17,009 nt of DNA from Desulfobacula sp. (GTDB taxonomy: Bacteria; Desulfobacterota; Desulfobacteria; Desulfobacterales; Desulfobacteraceae): positions 1 through 17,009 of the forward strand of contig NZ_JAIOSW010000335.1 in NCBI RefSeq assembly GCF_021107415.1, in the 5' to 3' direction. The notes under the pieces are model-generated. The model had not been told where the DNA came from, did no database searches, and saw only the letters and a list, made by a program, of their open reading frames with translations. Shown here piece after piece: positions 1 to 5,096 of the stretch (positions are counted from its first letter, which is position 1; each line of letters begins with the position of its first letter). Position numbers and translations under genes: made by a program.

Positions 1-35
1 GGTGCATTTTATTTGCTTAAAGGTCAATAAAAATC

Positions 36-65
36 TTGACTAAAAAACGTGTTAATTGTTATTGA
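36..65 (+). promoter_or_regulatory. Possible sigma-70 promoter for the cvpA-mazG pair
   Basis: A TTGACT hexamer at 36-41 (5 of 6 to the -35 consensus) is followed after 18 nt by TATTGA at 60-65, a weak -10 match. It is the best candidate in the 100 nt before the first gene. AT-rich sequence throws up such matches easily, so this is tentative. Confidence 0.3.
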
Positions 66-100
66 AAAAGCGCTTTTAATCAAAGCAAAAAAGGAGGAAT

Positions 101-607
101 ATGAACACATTTGATATTGTTGTGATTGTCATTATATCGTTTTGTCTAATAAGGGGACTCTTTAAAGGAGTCATAGGGGAAATGTCGGGAATCATCGGTG
201 TTGTTGCAGGGTTTTACGGGGCCTGTACCTACTATCCTTTGATTACGCCCTATGCAGAAAAATGGATTGAAAATCCTGGAATCAGAAATATCATCGCTTT
301 TTTCCTTTTATTTTGCGCTATTTTAGTTATTATCAGTCTTATTTCCGTGCTGATTCGTAAATTTTTAAAACTTGTTTTTTTGGGGTGGGTTGACAGAACC
401 TTCGGTCTTGTCTTTGGTGCCGCCAAAGGCTTATTGGTTGTTTCGGTTCTTTTTATTATGATCACAACATTTCTTCCAAAGAGTTCAAATACTTTAGCTG
501 CTTCAAAATTTTCTCCCTATGTTGCAAAAGTATCCAAAGCCATGACCGTGTTTGTTTCCCAAAATACTAAAAAAGATTTTCTAAAACACCTGGAAGGAAT
601 TTTTTAA
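101..607 (+). CDS. CvpA family inner-membrane protein
   Basis: A 168-residue integral membrane protein of the CvpA (colicin V production) family. About four hydrophobic segments are visible, near residues 5-20, 26-48, 62-88 and 102-124. The family's conserved early stretch is recognisable: an N-terminal helix, then R18-G-L-F-K-G with E27 shortly after. The length fits the family (about 160-180). The C-terminal tail is short, soluble and lysine-rich. The ATG at 101 has AAGGAGG at 91-97, a strong Shine-Dalgarno sequence with a short spacer. mazG begins 3 nt after the stop, so the two are probably co-transcribed. CvpA proteins are linked to envelope homeostasis, but their biochemical role is unsettled and none is claimed here. 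Confidence 0.85.
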   Translation: MNTFDIVVIVIISFCLIRGLFKGVIGEMSGIIGVVAGFYGACTYYPLITPYAEKWIENPGIRNIIAFFLLFCAILVIISLISVLIRKFLKLVFLGWVDRTFGLVFGAAKGLLVVSVLFIMITTFLPKSSNTLAASKFSPYVAKVSKAMTVFVSQNTKKDFLKHLEGIF

Positions 608-610
608 AAT

Positions 611-1396
611 TTGGAAACAATAGACAGACTGTTTGATATTATTCGAACATTAAGAAGCGAAGGCGGGTGTGCATGGGACCGGAAACAAACACCTGAAACC
701 ATGTGGGAATGCCTTGCAGAAGAAACATATGAACTTCAAGAGGCCATTGCAAAACACGATTTGCAAAATATCTGCGAAGAATTGGGAGATGTCCTGTTTC
801 AGCTTATTTTTATTATAGAGATTTTTCAGGAAAGACAGGACTTTACGCTTTCAGATGTTATTGGTCAGGTCGCAAAGAAAATGATTCACCGGCATCCCCA
901 TGTATACGGAAATGCCAGAATATCAACGGAACAAGAGTTGAACCGGCAGTGGGAAACGATCAAAGCCCTGGAAAAGAAGGAAAATGGACAAAAAAGGGTA
1001 TCGGTACTTGATGCTGTGCCCAAAGGGATGCCATCATTGATTCGGGCATTAAAAGTCTCCAAATGTGTCGTAAAAGAGGGATTTGACTGGGATAATATCT
1101 ATGAAGTGCTGGATACGGCCAAAGATGAAATAAATGAATTTGAAGCGGCCTTAAAATCCGGGAATCGAAACGAGGTAAGCATGGAATTCGGAGATATTTT
1201 GTTCACCCTTGTCAATGTGGCAAGAGTTGCAAAATTCCATCCGGAAACTGCCCTTGCCGGTTCGACTGCCAAGTTTGAAGGCAGATTCAGATTGATGGAA
1301 GCCCAATTGAACAAGAGAAAGATCAAGCTTAAAGACCTTTCAAAGGATCAAAAAGATCTGCTTTGGGAGCAGGCAAAAAAATCCTATGAAAGATAG
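611..1396 (+). CDS. mazG: MazG nucleoside triphosphate pyrophosphohydrolase
   Basis: MazG hydrolyses (d)NTPs to the monophosphate and pyrophosphate and is regarded as a house-cleaning or stress-related enzyme. The 261 residues match full-length two-domain MazG (E. coli about 263). The N-terminal domain has the Mg-binding pattern E37-E38-x2-E41 followed by E57-x2-D60 (EELGD). The second all-alpha half repeats it with DEINEFEAAL and EFGDILF near residues 170-200. The region between carries KRVSVLDAVPKGMPSL, typical of the family. The start is a TTG at 611, 3 nt after the preceding stop. GGAAGG lies about 13 nt upstream and no better in-frame start precedes the conserved first helix. The last 13 nt overlap the converging gene on the other strand. 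Confidence 0.93.
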   Translation: METIDRLFDIIRTLRSEGGCAWDRKQTPETMWECLAEETYELQEAIAKHDLQNICEELGDVLFQLIFIIEIFQERQDFTLSDVIGQVAKKMIHRHPHVYGNARISTEQELNRQWETIKALEKKENGQKRVSVLDAVPKGMPSLIRALKVSKCVVKEGFDWDNIYEVLDTAKDEINEFEAALKSGNRNEVSMEFGDILFTLVNVARVAKFHPETALAGSTAKFEGRFRLMEAQLNKRKIKLKDLSKDQKDLLWEQAKKSYER

Positions 1397-1842
1397 TCAC
1401 CCCTTTGAAATTTAACATATTCTGTCTGTGCCGTGACAATCGTCTGGGTTGCAATATTTTTCAAATTTGCATCCGCATCTGTCAGACGTTCCGTTTCTTT
1501 TAGCAGGCTGCCTGCATTATCCTTTATTCCTTCTAAAACCTCTGCAATACTTTTTAATGAAATGTTCGGATCTTTAAGCTTTAATGAGTAAGAATCAAGC
1601 ATTTCCAGGAGCGTATCAATTTTTCCTGAAACAATATCGGATAAATTAATGATATTCAGATCAATAGAAGCAATTTCCCTTAAGGCATTTGTTGGCATAG
1701 CTTCCATTTCAGGTGCCTCCGTTTTATCAAGGGCGTTGCTAAGGGCGTTCTCAAAGGCATTCGTGCCTTTGCTTTTCGAAACCTTGGTATTTGAAGCAGC
1801 AAAAGATTGAGCAGATTCATTTATTTGGTTTATGTCGGTCAT
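1384..1842 (-). CDS. Unrecognised 152-aa protein in flagellar regulatory locus
   Basis: I do not recognise this protein. It is soluble and helix-rich, with no signal peptide or membrane segment. Its first 40 residues are rich in Ser, Asn and Ala (MTDINQINESAQSF) and look disordered. The stretch NAFENALSNALDK recalls the short amphipathic helix of FliE/rod proteins. The C-terminal half is heptad-like and ends TAQTEYVKFQRGDYLS. Start choice: the ATG at 1842 has AAAGGAG six nt upstream. An in-frame ATG 33 nt further upstream (1875) is less likely because it would place the first 11 codons across the predicted sigma-54 transcription start. That promoter and the neighbouring flgM suggest a flagellum-related structural or regulatory role; this is inference. 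The stop is inside the 3' end of mazG on the opposite strand. Confidence 0.72.
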   Translation of the reverse strand: MTDINQINESAQSFAASNTKVSKSKGTNAFENALSNALDKTEAPEMEAMPTNALREIASIDLNIINLSDIVSGKIDTLLEMLDSYSLKLKDPNISLKSIAEVLEGIKDNAGSLLKETERLTDADANLKNIATQTIVTAQTEYVKFQRGDYLS

Positions 1843-1870
1843 AAGTGTCTCCTTTCTATTTACAATAATA

Positions 1871-1887
1871 AGCAAAAGGTATGCCAG
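1871..1887 (-). promoter_or_regulatory. Sigma-54 (-24/-12) promoter
   Basis: Read on the minus strand the sequence is CTGGCATACCTTTTGCT. It matches the RpoN consensus YTGGCACG-N4-TTGCW at the critical GG (-24) and GC (-12), with exactly 10 nt between them. The -12 element puts transcription start near 1860, about 18 nt before the ATG at 1842, with the Shine-Dalgarno sequence in that short leader. RpoN control of flagellar genes is common in proteobacteria, so the site suits its position beside flgM. Confidence 0.75.
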
Positions 1888-1970
1888 GAGAGACGTACTC
1901 TTTAATGTATGGAAGAAATGCTATAAAATCAAATGGTTTGCTTTTTTGTCCGTGAAATAATAATTTAAGA

Positions 1971-2007
1971 AAAGAAAAAAATGCCGGGAAAATATTTCTA
2001 TTACCCG
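1971..2007 (-). terminator. Rho-independent terminator after flgM
   Basis: On the minus strand CGGGTAATA (overlapping the flgM stop) pairs with TATTTTCCCG with one mismatch and one bulge, then GCATTTTTTTCTTTTC supplies the U-tract. It separates flgM from the next gene, which has its own promoter. Confidence 0.6.
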
Positions 2008-2306
2008 AATTTGTTCATGTAGGAACCCACTATTTTATCAGCAATGGTTTGGGCATTGATATCGTATTGATTGGTTTCAACTTTTTGTTTGATATCTGCC
2101 ACGTATTTTTGTCTGTCCACAGGGTCAGTTTCCATGGCTTTTGATATTTTTTGGAGGTCTTTGGTTCGACCGGAAAAATTAATGCTGTCTAATTTGTCAT
2201 TAGCAGTTTCATCAGCAGTTTTCTGTGATTTCAGGTTCTGATTGACTGCATTGCTTGCCGGGTTGGCATATGTCTGATTGATGTAATTGGGAGTAGTTAT
2301 TTTCAT
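2001..2306 (-). CDS. flgM: Anti-sigma-28 factor FlgM
   Basis: FlgM binds sigma-28 (FliA) and holds back late flagellar transcription until the hook-basal body can export it. The 101 residues fit the family. The N-terminal third is low in hydrophobics and disordered-looking. The conserved C-terminal region, residues about 38-98, contains KLDSINFSGRTKDLQKI, then DRQKYVADIKQKVETNQYD and INAQTIADKIV, the usual helical sigma-binding pattern of R/K-V-x2-IK-x3-E-x-G/N-x-Y-x-I/V. The ATG at 2306 has GGAGG eight nt upstream. The preceding gene ends 3 nt before this start codon, so the two form an operon read from the sigma-28 promoter at 2755-2782. This gives the expected feedback in which FlgM is made by the sigma factor it inhibits. 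Confidence 0.93.
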   Translation of the reverse strand: MKITTPNYINQTYANPASNAVNQNLKSQKTADETANDKLDSINFSGRTKDLQKISKAMETDPVDRQKYVADIKQKVETNQYDINAQTIADKIVGSYMNKFG

Positions 2307-2309
2307 GAT

Positions 2310-2732
2310 TTATGCCTCCATATTACTGTCTGCAACTTTTCTGGCTAATTCTGTCATTCGTTTAACAATAAATTTTGAATCTTCAACAGATAAAGTGTGG
2401 GTTATTTTTTGATTATTTTCATCAATCGCGGTATAGGTAAACTGATTTTTATTTTTTGTAAAATTTATTTTTTTCCCAAGTTCTTTTTGGATTTGGTCCG
2501 TGATTTTTGCTTCGTTTTTTTCTTTAGGCCCTTCAGTAATAATTTTGTCAACAATATTTGTGGCAACTTTATCAATAATGGCCTGGCGTTTACCTTCAGA
2601 GGAGATGGTTACACTGTCGGCAGAAGTTTTATCGGGAGAGCTAAATTTATTCCTGTTCAGCCTTTTGCCCTGACTCAGCTGCCGCGAGTAGACTTTCAGT
2701 ACATTCTGTATTTGATATGAAGGTATCTGCAT
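2310..2732 (-). CDS. DVU0524-like FlgM-associated protein
   Basis: A 140-residue soluble protein encoded directly before flgM. Its N-terminus, MQIPSYQIQNVLKVYSRQLS, matches the opening I recall for the DVU0524 family, small proteins adjacent to FlgM in Desulfovibrio and relatives. The middle is charged and helix-rich (residues 50-85). The C-terminus has a short beta-like segment (NQFTYTAIDENNQKITHTLSVED) and a final helix. No membrane segment or catalytic motif is visible. The ATG at 2732 has AAGGAG eight nt upstream. First gene of the sigma-28-driven operon with flgM (3-nt gap). The function of the family is unknown to me; a role in FlgM stability, export or flagellar assembly is only suggested by position. 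Confidence 0.78.
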   Translation of the reverse strand: MQIPSYQIQNVLKVYSRQLSQGKRLNRNKFSSPDKTSADSVTISSEGKRQAIIDKVATNIVDKIITEGPKEKNEAKITDQIQKELGKKINFTKNKNQFTYTAIDENNQKITHTLSVEDSKFIVKRMTELARKVADSNMEA

Positions 2733-2754
2733 TTAATTTTCTCCTTAACTTAGG

Positions 2755-2782
2755 TTATCGGCCTGAGAAAATTAAAACTTTA
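2755..2782 (-). promoter_or_regulatory. Sigma-28 (FliA) promoter for the flgM operon
   Basis: On the minus strand TAAAGTTT (2782-2775) and GCCGATAA (2762-2755) are both 8-of-8 matches to the FliA consensus. They are separated by 12 nt rather than the enterobacterial 11. Transcription would begin near 2748, leaving a leader of about 16 nt that contains the AAGGAG of the first gene. The -35 box also sits inside an AT-rich palindrome just after the aldolase stop codon. Confidence 0.8.
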
Positions 2783-2791
2783 ATTTTTTTT

Positions 2792-4081
2792 TTAATCGTC
2801 AAAATCTCCCTCCGGACCCTTGTCAGCAGTGATTTCCGAAGCTTTTTCAATTATTTCTTCTTTTGTCCACTCACTTTCTTTTTCAATTTTTTCAGCCTTG
2901 AAACCCAGGTCATGGGATTTATTTTTTAAGATTTCATCAATCACTATCTGGGCTGTATCCGAGGTATTAAATACCGTGGTTAGCAGACCAAATACAAATT
3001 CTTCAACATCTTTTGCCATCCTGTCTTGGATTTTTTTAGGCTGGGCCAGTAATTTATTTTCAAAGGGAAGGTTCAGTTTTTTAAAGTCGCCGCCTTTTAA
3101 ATCATTTATTTTTGCATAGGCAAGCATGTCTGTCCACATATCTTCCGACACGCCCCTGTCTTTTTGTTTAATAAAATTGCCATTGTCAAGAAGTGCGTTT
3201 CCATAATCATTGACTTTAAGACCCCAGGAGATCATTTGCAGGGCCGTGGCCACATTGGCTTTGGTTGTCCGGGTTTTTGAGGCTATCTCACGAAGCCTTT
3301 CTGAGTTGTTACCCGAGGTGCCGTGCTGGGCACCGGAGACTTTATATTTGGAGAGGGCTTCATGGATTAAAGCCGTCAGCTCGACATTGATGCCTGTATC
3401 ACTGGCTTCAATGCCATGGGTAGTCCCATTATTTAATGCAATCCAGTTGGGGAAAATATTGTGGGCATTAAGCCCCTGGATGAGGAAGAGCGCTTCTTCA
3501 TCTGTTGAAAGCCCTAATTTACCTTTTATTTCACCCACTTCTGTTTCAAGGCCTGCCCAGTCAGGAATAAATGGAAATAATTCAAGATTTGCCAGAAGAT
3601 TCTGGTCATCGGGCATATGGGAGGCATCAATGGCAATGGAAGTAATCCCCGCATCAAACAATGACACAATTTCTGTTTTAGCCGGTTCAATATCTTCAGG
3701 CTTTTTAATGCCGAAATGATCTGCATGGATAGCAACGGGAATAGTGATGCCAAGTTCATTCATAAAAGCATCTGTCTGCCGGGCAATATTCCATAAACTC
3801 ACTGCACAATATGCACCTGTTCCTCCTTCAGATCTGGCAATTTCAATCATAATCGCGGCATTCGCCCGTTGTGCAGCCGCAAGAGCGCCTTTAATGACAA
3901 AAGAATTTCGTCCGTTGGCGGCAATGGTCATACTGTTTCCTTTAAGCAACATGGCCTGATCAATATATTTTCCACTGACAAGAAGCGCTTTGGAGCTAGG
4001 AAAAAGTTTTTTTACATTTGGGGGTCTGCCAAGGTCAAGAGCGGTCTCAAAGTCTGAAGAATACTTTATTGGTATTGTCAT
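2792..4081 (-). CDS. fba: Class II fructose-bisphosphate aldolase family protein (long form)
   Basis: A zinc-dependent aldolase; the expected reaction is reversible cleavage of fructose 1,6-bisphosphate to DHAP and glyceraldehyde 3-phosphate in glycolysis or gluconeogenesis. Class II signatures appear in order: HADH at residues 119-122 (catalytic Asp plus zinc His), DASH at 152-155, ETEVGEI at 179-185, NNGTTHG at 217-223 (zinc and phosphate region) and GAQHGTSG at 250-257 (zinc His and phosphate loop). At 429 residues it is longer than most class II enzymes (about 285-360). The extra length is an N-terminal extension and a Lys/Glu-rich tail of some 60 residues ending in DFDD. The ATG at 4081 has GGGAGGGTGAT directly upstream. 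A TATAAT on the minus strand (4127-4122) could be its -10. Tagatose-bisphosphate or another sugar-phosphate substrate is possible. Confidence 0.85.
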   Translation of the reverse strand: MTIPIKYSSDFETALDLGRPPNVKKLFPSSKALLVSGKYIDQAMLLKGNSMTIAANGRNSFVIKGALAAAQRANAAIMIEIARSEGGTGAYCAVSLWNIARQTDAFMNELGITIPVAIHADHFGIKKPEDIEPAKTEIVSLFDAGITSIAIDASHMPDDQNLLANLELFPFIPDWAGLETEVGEIKGKLGLSTDEEALFLIQGLNAHNIFPNWIALNNGTTHGIEASDTGINVELTALIHEALSKYKVSGAQHGTSGNNSERLREIASKTRTTKANVATALQMISWGLKVNDYGNALLDNGNFIKQKDRGVSEDMWTDMLAYAKINDLKGGDFKKLNLPFENKLLAQPKKIQDRMAKDVEEFVFGLLTTVFNTSDTAQIVIDEILKNKSHDLGFKAEKIEKESEWTKEEIIEKASEITADKGPEGDFDD

Positions 4082-4166
4082 ATCACCCTCCCTGATTGTT
4101 TGTATTATTTTAAAAATTCTAATTATATTTTTTTACACGAAACAGTTTTAAAATCAAGAGATATCG

Positions 4167-4186
4167 AATAATGAATTTTGATTCAT
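4167..4186. promoter_or_regulatory. Upstream operator copy for FadR-like regulator
   Basis: AATAATGAAT followed by TTTG and ATTCAT. The core ATGAAT-N4-ATTCAT at 4171-4186 is a perfect 6+6 inverted repeat. It matches the second copy at 4336-4355 in 18 of 20 positions. It lies between the divergent aldolase and regulator genes, so it could affect either. Operator function is inferred from repetition and position. Confidence 0.6.
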
Positions 4187-4309
4187 GGATAATTCCTTGG
4201 GTTAGAATTGGAAGTTAGTTTAAAGCAAAGTGTCTTTTTTTATTTATAACTATCTGTAAAATATGATAAAAATAAATTTAAATTATATTTTATAATAATG
4301 ATTATCCGC

Positions 4310-4338
4310 TTGACATTTATAAAAATCTTTTGTTAAAT
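4310..4338 (+). promoter_or_regulatory. Sigma-70 promoter of the FadR-like regulator
   Basis: A perfect TTGACA at 4310-4315 is followed after 17 nt by TTAAAT at 4333-4338 (4 of 6). Transcription would start near 4345, inside the operator at 4336-4355. This means the ATG at 4340 cannot be the regulator's start codon. Confidence 0.65.
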
Positions 4339-4355
4339 AATGAATCTTTATTCAT
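4336..4355. promoter_or_regulatory. Operator over the regulator's own transcription start
   Basis: AATAATGAATCTTTATTCAT contains the perfect inverted repeat ATGAAT-CTTT-ATTCAT (4340-4355). It spans the predicted transcription start, the usual arrangement for autorepression by a TetR protein. The half-sites resemble the TGAATGA...TCATTCA boxes known for Bacillus FadR. Confidence 0.68.
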
Positions 4356-4381
4356 TTATCTTAAAGAAGGGTGATACAAGT

Positions 4382-4963
4382 TTGCAGAAGAATAAATTAG
4401 ATAAGTATAATAAAATACTGAACAGTGCAGGCGCTGTGTTTGCAGAGTATGGATTTTACAAAGCAACCATATCACAAATAGCAACACAGGCTAGTGTGGC
4501 TGACGGTACATTATACCTGTATTTTAAAAATAAAGATGACATTCTTTACCAGTTCATCAGTTTTAAAACCAATGTGGTGTTTAAAAAAATGCGTGCGGCT
4601 GTTGAAAAGGGTCAAACTGCCGAAGAAAAATTGCGATATTTGATCCGGTGCCATCTTGCGGAATTTCAAAATGATAAAAATATGGCAATTATTTTTCAGT
4701 CGGAAGTAAGATACTTAAGGGATATTGAATCTCAAATCAAAGATATATCAAAAATGTATCTGGATCTGTTGTCGGATATTATTGAACAGGGGCAGATTGA
4801 AGGTTCCATTCGCCAGGATCTTTTTGTCGGTCTTGTTAAACGGTTTATTCTTGGCGCAGTGGAAGGTGTCATCAGTACCTGGGTGTCTGCCGGCGGCAGA
4901 TATGACCTGGTTTCAATGGCAGATCCTTTGGTCGATCTTTATCTGAGAGGTGTCAAAGGATGA
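4382..4963 (+). CDS. FadR-like TetR-family transcriptional repressor
   Basis: A 193-residue TetR regulator. The N-terminal helix-turn-helix covers about residues 8-52, with ATISQIATQASVADGTLYLYFKNKDDIL as its core. The C-terminal ligand domain ends GAVEGVISTWVSAGGRYDLVSMADPLVDLYLRG. Sequence and layout closely resemble Bacillus FadR, which responds to long-chain acyl-CoA and controls a beta-oxidation operon that includes etfB-etfA. Start choice: TTG at 4382 with GGGTGAT at 4369-4375 upstream. The in-frame ATG at 4340 lies within the operator and before the predicted transcript start, and would add 14 atypical residues. The membrane oxidoreductase and etfBA follow on the same strand, so this is probably their local repressor, relieved by acyl-CoA. 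The ligand is inferred. Confidence 0.85.
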   Translation: MQKNKLDKYNKILNSAGAVFAEYGFYKATISQIATQASVADGTLYLYFKNKDDILYQFISFKTNVVFKKMRAAVEKGQTAEEKLRYLIRCHLAEFQNDKNMAIIFQSEVRYLRDIESQIKDISKMYLDLLSDIIEQGQIEGSIRQDLFVGLVKRFILGAVEGVISTWVSAGGRYDLVSMADPLVDLYLRGVKG

Positions 4964-5016
4964 TAAATGTCAATTAGTATTTGAATAATATAAATTGATT
5001 GAATATGGCTTTTTGC

Positions 5017-5065
5017 TTGACGTGTTCTTTTAGGTTTATTAAAGCTTTTTTGAGTTTGTATTCAT
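5017..5065 (+). promoter_or_regulatory. Probable promoter and third operator before the EMO-etf operon
   Basis: TTGACG at 5017-5022 could be a -35 element; no good -10 is visible 16-18 nt downstream. At 5050-5065 TTGAGT-TTGT-ATTCAT matches the ATGAAT-N4-ATTCAT operator in 10 of 12 defined positions, with the right half exact. The distance from -35 to operator (33 nt) is nearly that at the regulator's own promoter (30 nt), supporting co-regulation. Confidence 0.45.
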
Positions 5066-5096
5066 TAAGTTAAAAATATTTGGGAGGTAGGCAAGT

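Noticed and set aside
3210..3719. A 169-codon plus-strand frame inside the aldolase gene.
   Set aside because: It is antisense to a well-supported enzyme with all its motifs; the open frame is a by-product of the aldolase codon pattern.
4340..4342. ATG at 4340 as the start of the TetR regulator.
   Set aside because: It lies within the operator palindrome and upstream of the transcription start predicted from TTGACA-N17-TTAAAT, lacks a ribosome-binding site, and adds 14 residues unlike TetR N-termini. TTG at 4382 fits better.
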